Notes under the pieces: model-generated
Told to the model about the DNA's origin: nothing
Databases searched by the model: none
The model's input: the letters and a program-made list of their open reading frames with translations, nothing else
Shown here: piece by piece, positions 1-9,662 of the stretch
Position numbering within the stretch: the first letter of the stretch is position 1
How the letters are laid out: each line of letters begins with the position of its first letter
Program-made: the position numbers and the translations under genes
NCBI RefSeq assembly: GCF_000215745.1
Contig: NC_015663.1
Coordinates: forward strand, 3,348,001-3,412,000
DNA length: 64,000 nt
From: Klebsiella aerogenes KCTC 2190
GTDB taxonomy: Bacteria > Pseudomonadota > Gammaproteobacteria > Enterobacterales > Enterobacteriaceae
Reading direction: 5' to 3'

Positions 1-1133
1 CCCGCGAAATCCAGCGTCAGCGCATCGTCTGGCGCAACCTCGAAGGCCAGTTCCATCGGCTGCAGCGCCAGCGGTTCGGTCTGCCAGCCTTGCGCCTCGC
101 CGCGAAGCGCCGCCAGTTCGCGCACGGGATTTTGATACAGCGTGCCGTGGCGCCAGCTGAGTTCCCGCAGGCAGGTCATCTGATGGATCCAGCCGTGGGC
201 CCGCGTAGGTTGCTGCATCTCTTCTCCGTCGGGAACCCCCATCCAGCCAACCAGCAGACGGCGACCATCCTCCGCCAGGGTGGTTTGCGGCGCATAGAAT
301 TCGAAGCCGCTATCCAGCTCTTCGATCGCGCCATGGCGCCAGGTGGCGGCGGTTTGATCGAAATGGCCCTGCATCCAGACTGCCGGATAGGTGTTCAGGA
401 AGCGCTGTGCCTCACGCGGCAATCCCTGCGGGCAGCTCAGTAAAATATACCGATCGCCGAGCGGGAACAGATCCGGGCATTCCCACATATAGCCGGCGTC
501 TTTCAAGCCGTTAAGTCCGCTACCGGCAATTTCGCCATGGCTATTCCACTGCATCAAATCAGTAGAGCTGAATAGCAGTACCTTGCCGCGGTCGGCCAGA
601 TCGCGCGCGCCCAGCACCATCAACCAGCGATCGCCATCGCGCCAGACTTTGGGATCGCGCACGTGGCCGCTATAGCCTGCTGGCAGCGCCAGCACCGGGC
701 CCTGTTTGCGAAAAGTGCCGTCGGGATTTTGCGTCGCCAGACACTGCCAGGCGGTACGGCTGCCATCGTTAAATTTCACATTACCGGTGTAGCACAGCGT
801 CAGGATGCCGTTGTTATCTACCGCGCTGCCGGAGTAACAACCGTTACGGTCGTACTCCTCCTCTGGCAGCAGGGCAATCGGTTCGTGCCGCCAGTGCAGC
901 AGATCCGGCGAACTCCAGTGTCCCCAGCCCTTATAGCGGTGATCGCAGGCGAGGGGATTCCACTGATAAAACAGATGATAACGACCATTGAAGTGGATAA
1001 AACCGTTCGGATCGTTCAGTAGCCCGCATACCGGCGCCAGATGCCACTGCGGATAGTGCTTATCCCGCAGCGCGCGCGGCTGGTGGTTCATGACGGCCTG
1101 CAAGACCAACGGTAACAAAGAAGGCTGCGACAT
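1..1133 (-). CDS. scrB: Sucrose-6-phosphate hydrolase (invertase), 3' end cut by window edge
   Basis: Glycoside hydrolase family 32 enzyme that splits sucrose 6-phosphate, the product of ScrA transport, into glucose 6-phosphate and fructose in the cytoplasm. The visible N-terminal 377 codons carry the family motifs: NDPNG with the nucleophile Asp near residue 40, RDPK near residue 160, and ECPD with the acid/base Glu near residue 215. The start ATG overlaps the scrA stop as TAATG, so the two are translationally coupled. Family members are about 470 residues, so roughly 90 C-terminal residues lie outside the window. Function is confident; completeness cannot be judged. Confidence 0.95.
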   Translation of the reverse strand, partial: MSQPSLLPLVLQAVMNHQPRALRDKHYPQWHLAPVCGLLNDPNGFIHFNGRYHLFYQWNPLACDHRYKGWGHWSSPDLLHWRHEPIALLPEEEYDRNGCYSGSAVDNNGILTLCYTGNVKFNDGSRTAWQCLATQNPDGTFRKQGPVLALPAGYSGHVRDPKVWRDGDRWLMVLGARDLADRGKVLLFSSTDLMQWNSHGEIAGSGLNGLKDAGYMWECPDLFPLGDRYILLSCPQGLPREAQRFLNTYPAVWMQGHFDQTAATWRHGAIEELDSGFEFYAPQTTLAEDGRRLLVGWMGVPDGEEMQQPTRAHGWIHQMTCLRELSWRHGTLYQNPVRELAALRGEAQGWQTEPLALQPMELAFEVAPDDALTLDFA

Positions 1134-2503
1134 TATTCTGCATCCGTTTTGTATTTGAGCGTCAGCGAAACGATAAAGGCGACCACAAATGCGATAGCCA
1201 GCCCGATGAGGTAGTTAAGCAGGGAACTGGCCTGCACGATAGCCATTCCGGGGATGGCGGTCAGGCCGACGGCGGTCATATAGACGTGCATGGAGACGAC
1301 CCAGACGCCGCCTGCCGCGCCGCCAATCAACGCGGCGATAAAGGGCTTAACGTAGCGCAGGTTGATGCCGAATATCGCCGCTTCAGTGATGCCCAGCATC
1401 GCCGAAAAGGCGGACGGGAGGGCAATGGCTTTCACTTTCGCATCTTTGGTTTTAAACCACACCGCCAGACAGGCGCCGCCCTGGGCAATATTAGCCATCG
1501 CCCAGATAGGCAGCAGGAAATTGACGCCGATCGACGGGTTACCGAGCAGCCCGGCTTCGATGGCATGGAAGCTGTGGTGGATACCGGTGATGACGATCAC
1601 CGAATACAGTCCACCGAATAGCAGCCCTGCCAGCCAACCAGCATGAGCAATAAGCGTGCTGAGAATAAATGAGATGCCGTCGCCGAGGGCACGACCGGCC
1701 GGGCCGATTATCAGCAGGGCGATAAAACCGGAGATAATAACCGTCAGGAACGGCGTGAGGATCAGATCCAGCGCGTCGGGAATCAGGCGTCGCAGTTGCT
1801 TCTCAAGCAGGCTCATAAACCACACCGCCAGCAGCACCGGGAACACCGTCCCTTGATAACCGATCATCGCCACCTCGAGGCCGAAGAAATTCATGGTATG
1901 GAATCCCGAAGCCACTCCCCAGGCGTTGGTCAGCGCCGGGTGGGTAAGAATACCGCCGAGGGTTGCGCCAAGATAAGGGTTACCGCCGAATTCACGCGCG
2001 GCGGTAAACCCGATCAGGATTGGCAGGATAATAAAAGCGGCCGAACTACACATATCGAGGATCAGGTAGATGGCGTTGCCCGGCTCGACCCAGCCGTAGG
2101 TTTTCACCATCCCCAGCAGTCCCATCAGCAGGCCGGAGGCGACGATCGCCGGAATAATGGGCACAAAGATGTTCGACAGCAGGCGGGCGATCCGCTGGAA
2201 CGGATTCAGTTTTTTCGCCGCCAGGTCTGCGGCTTCGGATTTGCTCGACTCGCTAATACCGGCCGCCTGAATAAAAGCGGCATACACTTTATTGACCACG
2301 CCGGTACCGAAGATGATTTGCATCTGGCCGGCGTTACGAAAGCAGCCTTTTACCCCCTCAACTTTACCGATGGCCTGCTGGTCGGCGAGCGCGTCATCGA
2401 CCAGTACCAGACGCAAGCGGGTGGCGCAGTGCGCGGCGCTGGCGATATTTTCTTTGCCGCCGAGCAGCGGCAGCAGAGCGCGAGAAATCTGTTGAAAATC
2501 CAT
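1133..2503 (-). CDS. scrA: Sucrose-specific PTS enzyme IIBC
   Basis: Inner-membrane permease that imports sucrose and phosphorylates it at C6 using the PTS phosphate chain. The N-terminal IIB domain shows the phospho-acceptor Cys26 in the motif AAHCATRLR, followed by a multi-spanning IIC domain with the GIHHSFHAIEAGLLG region. ATG 2503 is chosen over an upstream in-frame ATG at 2533: it gives the MDFQQISR start typical of ScrA and has AGAGGG just upstream. No IIA domain is fused, so the glucose IIA protein is presumably used, as known for this family. It follows scrK after 114 bp, with no scrY between. Confidence 0.95.
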   Translation of the reverse strand: MDFQQISRALLPLLGGKENIASAAHCATRLRLVLVDDALADQQAIGKVEGVKGCFRNAGQMQIIFGTGVVNKVYAAFIQAAGISESSKSEAADLAAKKLNPFQRIARLLSNIFVPIIPAIVASGLLMGLLGMVKTYGWVEPGNAIYLILDMCSSAAFIILPILIGFTAAREFGGNPYLGATLGGILTHPALTNAWGVASGFHTMNFFGLEVAMIGYQGTVFPVLLAVWFMSLLEKQLRRLIPDALDLILTPFLTVIISGFIALLIIGPAGRALGDGISFILSTLIAHAGWLAGLLFGGLYSVIVITGIHHSFHAIEAGLLGNPSIGVNFLLPIWAMANIAQGGACLAVWFKTKDAKVKAIALPSAFSAMLGITEAAIFGINLRYVKPFIAALIGGAAGGVWVVSMHVYMTAVGLTAIPGMAIVQASSLLNYLIGLAIAFVVAFIVSLTLKYKTDAE

Positions 2504-2617
2504 AGTACCCTCTACAAAGTCTGTCATCATCATGGGCTATTGGGGGCCTGGAATGCCCCTAATGGCCGCTTTGCTAATTTTGCTAAAACGTTTTAATTAT
2601 TTTGCCTGCTTTCATCG
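2504..2617 (-). promoter_or_regulatory. scrK-scrA intergenic promoter region with LacI-type operator
   Basis: A perfect 12-bp palindrome TAAAACGTTTTA lies at 2584-2595 in AT-rich sequence, the form expected for a ScrR (LacI/GalR family) operator. It resembles the palindrome upstream of scrK. A GGGGC/GCCCC hairpin (2543-2559) lies between it and scrA. In scrKYABR operons a second regulated promoter precedes scrY; here the region leads directly into scrA. ScrR assignment is inference because the regulator gene is not in the window. Confidence 0.55.
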
Positions 2618-3541
2618 TTAATACTGGCGGTTCACATCGGCCTGGTACGGTAAGGCGGTCATCGCGCCTTTGGCGGTGGTCGCCAGCGCGCCGCAGGTTT
2701 GCGCCAGCGCGACGATCGGCTCCAGCGCGGCGACATCTTCAGGGAAGCCGTGAGCGGCGAGACTGGCGAGTAGCCCGGCAACAAAGGCATCGCCGGCTCC
2801 GGTGGTATCAACGCTGACCACCGGACGGGCCGGGAAGTGAATATGCTGTTGCTGGAACAGCGCCTGCACCCCGGCTTTTCCTTGCGTGATTAACAGCAGT
2901 TTTGGCTGAAAGCGCTCGCGGAACCGCGCAATACCGCGGGCAATATCGTCGCTACCGCTGATAAAGGCCAACTCCTCTTCCGACAGTTTCACCACGTCAG
3001 CCAATGCCAGCGCCCGGTCGAGACAACGCCGTAACAGCTGGGGATCCTGCCACAGATCGCTGCGGATATTAGGGTCGAAGCTGACGCTGCCGCCGGTATG
3101 TTTAATCTGTTCCATCGCCGCGAAAGCGCTGCTCCGGCTGGGCTCGGCGCTGAGAGCGATAGAGCAGACGTGCAACCACTGGCCGGCCTCAAATGGCGGG
3201 AGATCGTCTGATTGTAAAAAAAGATCGGCGCTTGGACGGACCATAAAGGTAAAGGTGCGTTCGCCGTGTTCATCCAGCGCTACCACGACGGTTGAGGTAC
3301 GTTGTGCGGGATCTAAAGAAAGATGGCTGATATCCACGTTCTCCTGGCACAGCGTCTGACGCATAAAATGGCCAAAAGGGTCGTCGCCGACCCGACCAAT
3401 AAACCCGCTATTGCCGCCAAGCCGCGCGACGCCGACCGCGACGTTAGCCGGTGCGCCGCCCGGGCACTGTAATAAACGACCATCGCCCTCAGGCAGCAGA
3501 TCGACGACCGCATCGCCGAGTACCCATACTTTACTGGTCAT
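2618..3541 (-). CDS. scrK: Fructokinase (PfkB family)
   Basis: Phosphorylates the fructose released by ScrB to fructose 6-phosphate. The 307-residue protein has both PfkB signatures: the N-terminal GGAPANVAVGVARLGG segment at residues 28-43 and the C-terminal DTTGAGDAFVAG segment, with the anion hole/catalytic base GAGD at 248-251. Start ATG 3541 has AAGGA about 8 bases upstream. It is the first gene of the scr operon and has its own operator region. Its place next to scrA and scrB makes fructokinase for sucrose use a secure call. Confidence 0.95.
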   Translation of the reverse strand: MTSKVWVLGDAVVDLLPEGDGRLLQCPGGAPANVAVGVARLGGNSGFIGRVGDDPFGHFMRQTLCQENVDISHLSLDPAQRTSTVVVALDEHGERTFTFMVRPSADLFLQSDDLPPFEAGQWLHVCSIALSAEPSRSSAFAAMEQIKHTGGSVSFDPNIRSDLWQDPQLLRRCLDRALALADVVKLSEEELAFISGSDDIARGIARFRERFQPKLLLITQGKAGVQALFQQQHIHFPARPVVSVDTTGAGDAFVAGLLASLAAHGFPEDVAALEPIVALAQTCGALATTAKGAMTALPYQADVNRQY

Positions 3542-3554
3542 ACTGATATTCCTT

Positions 3555-3600
3555 TTAGCTAAACTTTGTTAAACCGGTTTAGCTAATTTAAACATAACCG
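3555..3600 (-). promoter_or_regulatory. scrK operator/promoter
   Basis: Perfect 12-bp palindrome TAAACCGGTTTA (3570-3581) flanked by AGCTAA repeats, about 30 bp before the scrK start codon. The shape matches LacI/GalR-type operators, so ScrR is the likely ligand. The core differs from the scrA-proximal palindrome only in its central bases. Confidence 0.6.
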
Positions 3601-4370
3601 AAAATCCAACGGAACGAGGAAGTGATGAAAATGCGAACGGCAACGATGAAATGTGATCCAGTCGAGATATTGCACCTTTCGTGCTAGCTATTTTTTCTTT
3701 ACTACAGCTTTGCAAATGAACGTGTCATTTTTCCCTACCAATAATAGGGGGGGCCAGGACGATAGGAGCTTATTGCCGGAGAAAAAATCCTCATATACCT
3801 ATTTATTAATATTCATTCGCCGTTGTTGGGTGGTTTAAAAATATATTCATGATGGTTTACGGGAGAGGGTGAGACCATTAATTACTTCTCATTTTTTATT
3901 ATTTTAACGTGGTAATAAGCTCGTATCGTTAAAGGAATGTTAGAAAAGAAACTCGGGAAAAAATACCCATTTTGGGTAATGCACCAGGCGGTAAATGTTA
4001 TAAAAAATTTATCCGTATCTGGCGAAGTTGAGCCACAAACAGGCGCGGAAAAATAGCGCCAGGCGTCCCGACTGGGGGTAAGTTGCGCGCATCTTGTACA
4101 ATCCGTTAAGCCGAAAAAACAGGCAGCCCCAGTCTGTTACTGTTCGATTTTTATACGTTTTCCGTAGGTGCTATCAGGGTATTAGATCTAATATCCTTGT
4201 ATTACACCATGGTTATTTTTTATCGTAAAAACTAATGATTTACGTTGAATTTAACGCTCGTTCAGATTTTTATACTTCAATTTTTATAATGTTATTTTTT
4301 TGTTCTAAATGTGCCAAATAAAACTAATTGCAATGGTTGATAACACTTTTTTTAAGGTAATTCATTTACT
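3601..4370. other. Intergenic region between scrK and the flhDC promoter, no gene recognised
   Basis: AT-rich DNA. A 60-codon reading frame at 3653-3838 lacks a ribosome binding site and looks like chance. A long-range inverted repeat pairs GACTGGGG (4070-4077) with CCCCAGTC (4127-4134); no T-run follows, so it is not a clear terminator. I see no RNA gene I can name. Confidence 0.5.
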
Positions 4371-4447
4371 TGTGATCGTTAAATGATCGAATGTTGGTTA
4401 TAAAGTGATCGAAATGAGGTGTTGTTACCGGTATTATTTTTTGTTTT

Positions 4448-4544
4448 TGTGATCAATGTCTCATTATATTCAAAATTTCCCCATACTTAATTGTGTGTGC
4501 TAATGATTCGGGAGTAGAGTTGCGCCGCCTTAAGAATATTCTTA
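4448..4544 (+). promoter_or_regulatory. flhDC promoter with CRP site and RcsAB box
   Basis: A CRP-like site TGTGA-N6-TCTCA (4448-4463, one mismatch in the second core) is centred at 4455.5. A candidate -10 TAGAGT lies at 4515-4520 with TTGTGT 18 bp upstream, which predicts a start near 4527. The perfect dyad TAAGAATATTCTTA at 4531-4544 matches the RcsAB box consensus. This puts CRP near -71.5 and the RcsAB box at about +4 to +17, the arrangement I recall for E. coli flhDC. Capsule/envelope stress would repress motility here and cAMP-CRP would activate it (inference). Confidence 0.7.
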
Positions 4545-4787
4545 TAGAATTTCTAAAAATAGTTTCATGGCAATTCAACTCTCTCGAAGCAAATTCTTTA
4601 CATCCTCCACTCCAGTTTGCACCTGTAACAAACTATTAACAGTGGGGTGAGTTTGACGATTAGCTGAATTTTTAGCTATCGCGAGTGAGCGTTTTAATTG
4701 CCGTCTTGGGGAAATAACTGAGGTCACGGGCGATTAAGTATCACGCCCCGTGTATGTTTTCTAACATGGCTTATCGGGATAGGGATT
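4545..4787 (+). promoter_or_regulatory. Long flhDC 5' leader
   Basis: About 240 nt untranslated leader between the predicted start site and flhD. Close to flhD, CACGGGCG (4725-4732) can pair with CGCCCCGTG (4744-4752) with one bulge. The flhD ribosome binding region is GGGATAGGGATT before ATG 4788. Long flhDC leaders are known targets of CsrA and small RNAs in enterics; no specific pairing site is claimed here. Confidence 0.45.
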
Positions 4788-5138
4788 ATGGGTACCTCCG
4801 AATTACTTAAGCATATTTATGACTTCAACCTGTCGTATTTATTTTTAGCACAGCGGCTGATCAACGATGAAAAAGTATCCGCAATGTTTCGTCTGGGAAT
4901 TGACGAAACCATGGTTGATACCCTGGCGCAACTGACGTTACCGCAGATGGTGAAACTGGCTGAAACTAATCAGCTGGTGTGCAATCTGCGCTTCAGCGAC
5001 CATCAGACTATCGAGCAATTGACCAAAGAGTCGCGCGTTGATGACCTCCAGCAGATCCATACCGGTATCCTGCTTTCCAGTCACCTGCTGCAAGAGCTCC
5101 GCGCCAAAGAAGGCGCTGCAGCGAAGAAAAGTGTTTGA
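4788..5138 (+). CDS. flhD: Flagellar master transcriptional activator subunit FlhD
   Basis: With FlhC it forms the FlhD4C2 complex that switches on class 2 flagellar promoters. The 116-residue protein matches E. coli FlhD closely from [10 protein letters not shown] through [17 protein letters not shown] and [13 protein letters not shown]; only the C-terminal tail differs. The Cys in NQLVC is the position of the FlhD interchain disulphide in E. coli. Two bases separate its stop from the flhC start, so the pair is one operon. Confidence 0.97.
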   Translation: MGTSELLKHIYDFNLSYLFLAQRLINDEKVSAMFRLGIDETMVDTLAQLTLPQMVKLAETNQLVCNLRFSDHQTIEQLTKESRVDDLQQIHTGILLSSHLLQELRAKEGAAAKKSV

Positions 5139-5140
5139 TA

Positions 5141-5722
5141 ATGGCTGAGAAAAGTATTGTTCAGGAAGCGAAGGATATTCAGCTCGCCATGGAGCTGATT
5201 TCCCTCGGCGCGCGTCTGCAGATGCTGGAGAGTGAAACTCAGCTCAGCCGCGGGCGCTTAATTAAACTTTACAAAGAGCTGCGCGGCAGCCCGCCGCCGA
5301 AAGGGATGCTGCCGTTCTCGACCGATTGGTTTATGACCTGGGAGCAGAATATTCATTCGTCGATGTTCTACAACGCCTATTTGTTCCTGCTGAAGAGCGG
5401 CAAATGCAGTGGAGTAGAAGCGGTGATCAAAGCCTATCGCCTGTACCTCGAACAGTGTCCGCAAGAAGCGGGCGAAGCGCCGCTACTGGCGTTGACCCGC
5501 GCCTGGACGCTGGTGCGCTTTGTTGATAGCGGTATGCTGCAGCTCTCTGCCTGCAACAACTGCGGCGGCTCATTTATCACCCACGCGCACCATCCGCAGC
5601 ACGATTTCGTCTGCACGTTATGCCAACCGCCGTCACGCGCCGTAAAAAGACGTAAACTTTCTCCGCAACTGGCCGATATAACCTCTCAACTGCTGGACGA
5701 GCAGGCTAAACGCGTCATGTAA
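5141..5722 (+). CDS. flhC: Flagellar master transcriptional activator subunit FlhC
   Basis: DNA-binding partner of FlhD. The 193-residue protein keeps the family's conserved block [20 protein letters not shown] and the four zinc-ligand cysteines in CNNC and CTLC. ATG 5141 gives [18 protein letters not shown], as in E. coli; an in-frame TTG six bases upstream is less likely. A hairpin begins at its stop codon. Confidence 0.97.
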   Translation: MAEKSIVQEAKDIQLAMELISLGARLQMLESETQLSRGRLIKLYKELRGSPPPKGMLPFSTDWFMTWEQNIHSSMFYNAYLFLLKSGKCSGVEAVIKAYRLYLEQCPQEAGEAPLLALTRAWTLVRFVDSGMLQLSACNNCGGSFITHAHHPQHDFVCTLCQPPSRAVKRRKLSPQLADITSQLLDEQAKRVM

Positions 5723-5733
5723 GTCGCCGTTCC
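5707..5733 (+). promoter_or_regulatory. Weak candidate sigma28 promoter for motA
   Basis: TAAA (5707-5710), exactly 15 bp, then GCCGTTCC (5726-5733). Only the GCCG half of the GCCGATAA -10 element is kept. It overlaps the end of flhC. E. coli motA has a sigma28 promoter in this interval; here none with a good -10 is visible. Confidence 0.3.
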
Positions 5734-5815
5734 GACGACTTACGGCAATCCATTTCGACGTGTAATACGCAGGGGCGGTATGCCGCCCCCCATTCCCCGC
5801 CTGGTTTACGCCAGG
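5720..5815 (+). other. Three tandem hairpins between flhC and motA
   Basis: TAAGTCG/CGACTTA (5720-5742), GGGGCGG/CCGCCCC (5772-5789) and CCTGG/CCAGG (5800-5815) follow one another in the 135-bp gap. None has a proper T-run. They could act as mRNA-stabilising or partially terminating structures that separate flhDC from the mot-che transcript. Confidence 0.5.
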
Positions 5816-5863
5816 GCGCGTTTGCCTCGCCCGCCATCCACATTGTTAATTTGAGGTATGCGT

Positions 5864-6754
5864 GTGCTAGTGATATTGGGTTATCTCGTGGTCCTGGGAG
5901 CGGTATTTGGCGGCTATTTACTGGTGGGCGGCCACCTTGGCGCGCTGTACCAGCCGGCGGAATTCCTGATTATCGGCGGCGCCGGCATCGGCGCGTTTAT
6001 CGTCGGCAACAACGGAAAGGCCATCAAATCCACGCTGCGGGCCTTGCCCAAAATGGTACGTCGCTCCAAATACAGCAAGGCGCTGTATATGGATCTGATG
6101 GCGTTGCTGTTCCTGCTGCTCGCAAAATCCCGTCAACAGGGAATGCTGTCGCTTGAGTTCGATATCGACAATCCTCAGGAAAGTGAAATTTTCGCTAATT
6201 ATCCGCGCATCCTTGCCGATAACCATCTGGTGGAGTTTATAACCGATTATTTACGCCTGATGGTGAGCGGCAACATGAATGCTTTTGAAATTGAAGCGCT
6301 GATGGACGAAGAGATCGAAACCTTCGAACAGGAGAGCGAAGTGCCCGCCGGCAGCCTGGCGATGGTCGGCGACTCTCTGCCGGCATTTGGTATTGTCGCG
6401 GCGGTAATGGGCGTTGTGCACGCGCTGGCCTCGGCGGACCGCCCGGCGGCGGAACTCGGGGCGCTCATCGCCAACGCGATGGTGGGGACTTTCCTCGGCA
6501 TTCTGCTGGCCTATGGATTTATCTCGCCACTATCCACGCTGCTGCGGCAAAAAAGCGCCGAGACCGTCAAGATGATGCAGTGCATCAAGGTGACGTTGCT
6601 CTCCAGCCTCAACGGCTACGCGCCGCAAATCGCCGTCGAATTTGGCCGCAAAACGCTGTATACCACCGAGCGCCCGTCGTTTGTCGAGCTTGAAGAGCAC
6701 GTACGCCAGGTGAAAGCGCCCGCCGCGCAGGCGACGGAAAGTGAAGAAGCATGA
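5864..6754 (+). CDS. motA: Flagellar motor stator protein MotA
   Basis: Four-helix inner-membrane protein that, with MotB, conducts protons and turns the rotor. It is 296 residues, near-identical in length to E. coli MotA (295). The cytoplasmic loop and the conserved segments [20 protein letters not shown] and [20 protein letters not shown], with the channel prolines, are present. GTG 5864 is preferred: GAGG ends 7 bases upstream, whereas the in-frame ATG 5858 would be one base from it; E. coli motA also starts with GTG. It overlaps motB by ATGA. Confidence 0.95.
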   Translation: MLVILGYLVVLGAVFGGYLLVGGHLGALYQPAEFLIIGGAGIGAFIVGNNGKAIKSTLRALPKMVRRSKYSKALYMDLMALLFLLLAKSRQQGMLSLEFDIDNPQESEIFANYPRILADNHLVEFITDYLRLMVSGNMNAFEIEALMDEEIETFEQESEVPAGSLAMVGDSLPAFGIVAAVMGVVHALASADRPAAELGALIANAMVGTFLGILLAYGFISPLSTLLRQKSAETVKMMQCIKVTLLSSLNGYAPQIAVEFGRKTLYTTERPSFVELEEHVRQVKAPAAQATESEEA

Positions 6755-7674
6755 AGCATAATCACCCGGTGGTTCTGGTCAGAAAGCGCAAATCGCACCA
6801 GCCCGCCCATCACGGCGGTTCGTGGAAGATTGCCTATGCCGATTTTATGACGGCGATGATGGCCTTCTTCCTTGTGATGTGGCTGCTGGCGATCGCCAGC
6901 CCGCAGGAGCTGACGCAAATAGCCGAATATTTCCGTACGCCGCTGAAAGTGGCGCTGACCAGCGGCGATAAAAGCAGCTCGGAAAGCAGCCCGATCCCCG
7001 GCGGCGGCGAAGACCCGACCCGTGAAGTCGGGTTAGTCAGCAAGCAGATCAATACCGCGGATAAACGTGCCGAAGAGCTACGGCTAAACAAACTGCGTGA
7101 CAAGCTCGATCAGTTGATTGAGTCAGACCCGCGCCTGAAGGCGTTACGTCCGCATCTGCTGATCAACATGATGGACGAAGGACTGCGCATTCAGATTATC
7201 GATAGCCAGAATCGGCCGATGTTTAAAACCGGTAGCGCTCAGGTTGAAAGCTATATGCGCGATATCCTGCGAGCGATTGCGCCAATCCTCAATGATTTGC
7301 CGAACAAGATAAGTCTCGCCGGGCATACCGATGACATCCCCTACGCCAGCGGCGAACGCGGTTACAGCAACTGGGAACTGTCGGCGGATCGCGCCAACGC
7401 CTCGCGCCGCGAACTGATCGCTGGCGGGCTGGCGGAAGGGAAGGTGCTGCGGGTGGTTGGTATGGCGGCGACCATGAGCCTGAAACAGCACGGCGCTGAT
7501 GATGCCATCAACCGCCGCATTACCGTACTGGTGCTTAACAAAGAGACCCAGCAGAGCATCGAACATGAAAATGGCGAAAGCAATGCGCTGGAGATTAGCC
7601 AGCCGGATGCGCTGCCAAAACTGGTCGCGCCCGCGCCGGTTAATCGCGATTCACACCCTGAGGTGACCCCATGA
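6751..7674 (+). CDS. motB: Flagellar motor stator protein MotB
   Basis: Stator partner of MotA that anchors to peptidoglycan. Residues 24-32 (SWKIAYADF) contain the proton-carrying Asp31, equivalent to E. coli Asp32, at the start of the single membrane helix. A plug/linker follows, then an OmpA-like peptidoglycan-binding domain with [11 protein letters not shown] and [16 protein letters not shown]. At 307 residues it matches the usual length. It overlaps both motA and cheA by ATGA. Confidence 0.97.
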   Translation: MKHNHPVVLVRKRKSHQPAHHGGSWKIAYADFMTAMMAFFLVMWLLAIASPQELTQIAEYFRTPLKVALTSGDKSSSESSPIPGGGEDPTREVGLVSKQINTADKRAEELRLNKLRDKLDQLIESDPRLKALRPHLLINMMDEGLRIQIIDSQNRPMFKTGSAQVESYMRDILRAIAPILNDLPNKISLAGHTDDIPYASGERGYSNWELSADRANASRRELIAGGLAEGKVLRVVGMAATMSLKQHGADDAINRRITVLVLNKETQQSIEHENGESNALEISQPDALPKLVAPAPVNRDSHPEVTP

Positions 7675-9629
7675 GCATGGATATTAGCGCTTTTTATCAG
7701 ACTTTTTTTGATGAAGCAGATGAGCTGCTGGCAGACATGGAGCAACACCTGCTGGAGCTGGATCCGCAGGCCCCCGATATCGAACCGCTAAACGCTATTT
7801 TTCGCGCGGCGCACTCGATCAAAGGCGGCGCGGCGACGTTTGGCTTTTCCGTATTGCAGGAAACCACCCATCTGCTGGAGAACCTGCTCGACGGCGCCCG
7901 GCGCGAGGAGATGCGCTTGAGCACCGAAATTATCAATCTGTTTCTGGAAACCAAAGATATTATGCAGGAGCAACTGGACGCCTATAAAACCTCGCAGCAG
8001 CCTGACGCTGAGAGCTTTGACTATATCTGCCAGGCGCTGCGGCAGCTGGCGCTGGAAGCGCAGCAGCAGGACGCGCCAGCCGCGCCGCCCGTCGTGGCCC
8101 AGCCTGCGCCGACGGCCGTCGCCGGCGGTATGCGCGTGAGTTTAACCGGGCTTAAAGCCAATGAAATTCCGCTGATGCTGGAAGAGCTTGGCAATCTCGG
8201 CGAGGTACATGATCCGCAGCAAACTGACAATAGCCTTGAGGTGACCCTGCTGACCACCGCCAGCGAAGAAGATATTTGCGCGGTGCTCTGTTTCGTTCTT
8301 GAGCCGGAACAGATCAGCTTTACCACGCCGCCAACCACTGCCGCTAAACCATTGCCATCGGCCGAAGTTGTGCCGCCGCCGGTCGCCCAACCGCAGCCTG
8401 CTGTCGTCGAGCCGCCGAAAGCGCCGAGAGCGAAGGCCAGCGAATCGACCAGTATTCGCGTGGCGGTAGAGAAAGTTGACCAGTTGATTAACCTCGTCGG
8501 CGAACTGGTGATCACCCAGTCCATGCTGGCGCAGCGCTCGGGTAACCTGGATCCGGTGACGCATGGCGATCTGCTCAACAGCATGAGCCAGCTGGAACGT
8601 AACGCTCGCGACCTGCAGGAATCGGTGATGTCGATTCGCATGATGCCGATGGAATATGTATTCAGCCGCTACCCGCGGCTGGTACGCGACCTGGCCGGCA
8701 AGCTCAATAAGCAGGTGGAACTGACGCTGCAGGGCAGCTCCACCGAACTTGATAAGAGCCTGATCGAGCGCATTATCGACCCGTTAACCCACCTGGTGCG
8801 CAATAGCCTCGACCACGGTATTGAAGATCCGCAAACCCGTCTGGCGGCAGGTAAGTCTGAGGTGGGCAATCTCATTCTGTCCGCTGAACATCAGGGCGGC
8901 AATATCTGCATCGAAGTGATCGATGACGGCGCCGGGCTCAATCGCGAAAAAATTCTCGCCAAAGCGGCGGCGCAGGGGCTGGCGGTCAGCGACAGCATGA
9001 GTGATGAAGAGGTCGGAATGCTTATTTTTGCGCCGGGCTTTTCAACCGCGGAACAGGTGACCGACGTCTCTGGCCGCGGCGTCGGCATGGACGTCGTGAA
9101 ACGGAATATTCAGGAGATGGGCGGTCACGTAGAAATCCATTCCCGTGCGGGCAAAGGGACCTCGATTCGTATTTTGTTGCCGCTAACGCTCGCCATCCTC
9201 GACGGCATGTCGGTCAAGGTCAATGAAGAGGTCTTTATTCTGCCGCTCAACGCGGTGATGGAATCGCTGCAGCCGCAGGCCGAAGACCTGCATCCAATGG
9301 CCGGCGGCGAGCGGATGCTGCAGGTTCGCGGCGAGTATCTACCGCTGGTGGAGCTCTACCGGGTGTTTGATGTCGCCGGGGCGAAAACCGAGGCCACTCA
9401 GGGCATCGTGGTGATTCTGCAAAGCGCCGGCCGCCGCTATGCGCTGCTGGTGGATCAACTGATCGGCCAGCACCAGGTGGTGGTGAAAAACCTGGAAAGC
9501 AATTACCGCAAAGTGCCGGGAATTTCCGCGGCGACGATCCTCGGCGACGGCAGCGTGGCGCTGATCGTCGACGTGTCGGCGCTGCAAATGCTCAATCGGG
9601 AAAAGCTGCTGAGCGCAGCGGCCGCATAA
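7671..9629 (+). CDS. cheA: Chemotaxis sensor histidine kinase CheA
   Basis: Receptor-coupled kinase that phosphorylates CheY and CheB. Domains in order: P1 phosphotransfer with His48 in AAHSIKGG; P2 CheY/CheB docking near 135-215; a Pro/Ala-rich linker; P3 dimerisation beginning [21 protein letters not shown]4 ATPase with [18 protein letters not shown] and [10 protein letters not shown]5 CheW-like coupling domain at the C terminus. Met98, used in E. coli as the internal start of the short form, is conserved. The 652-residue length is normal. The P2/linker region is the most diverged from E. coli. Confidence 0.97.
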   Translation: MSMDISAFYQTFFDEADELLADMEQHLLELDPQAPDIEPLNAIFRAAHSIKGGAATFGFSVLQETTHLLENLLDGARREEMRLSTEIINLFLETKDIMQEQLDAYKTSQQPDAESFDYICQALRQLALEAQQQDAPAAPPVVAQPAPTAVAGGMRVSLTGLKANEIPLMLEELGNLGEVHDPQQTDNSLEVTLLTTASEEDICAVLCFVLEPEQISFTTPPTTAAKPLPSAEVVPPPVAQPQPAVVEPPKAPRAKASESTSIRVAVEKVDQLINLVGELVITQSMLAQRSGNLDPVTHGDLLNSMSQLERNARDLQESVMSIRMMPMEYVFSRYPRLVRDLAGKLNKQVELTLQGSSTELDKSLIERIIDPLTHLVRNSLDHGIEDPQTRLAAGKSEVGNLILSAEHQGGNICIEVIDDGAGLNREKILAKAAAQGLAVSDSMSDEEVGMLIFAPGFSTAEQVTDVSGRGVGMDVVKRNIQEMGGHVEIHSRAGKGTSIRILLPLTLAILDGMSVKVNEEVFILPLNAVMESLQPQAEDLHPMAGGERMLQVRGEYLPLVELYRVFDVAGAKTEATQGIVVILQSAGRRYALLVDQLIGQHQVVVKNLESNYRKVPGISAATILGDGSVALIVDVSALQMLNREKLLSAAAA

Positions 9630-9662
9630 CGACTCATCTCATCAAATTAACAGGTGCAGACC

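Noticed and set aside
1796..2596. 266-codon plus-strand frame over scrA
   Set aside because: Antisense shadow of scrA, with no ribosome site; the minus-strand protein is clearly a PTS permease.
3653..3838. 61-codon frame in the scrK-flhD gap
   Set aside because: No ribosome binding site and no recognisable feature; probably chance in AT-rich DNA.
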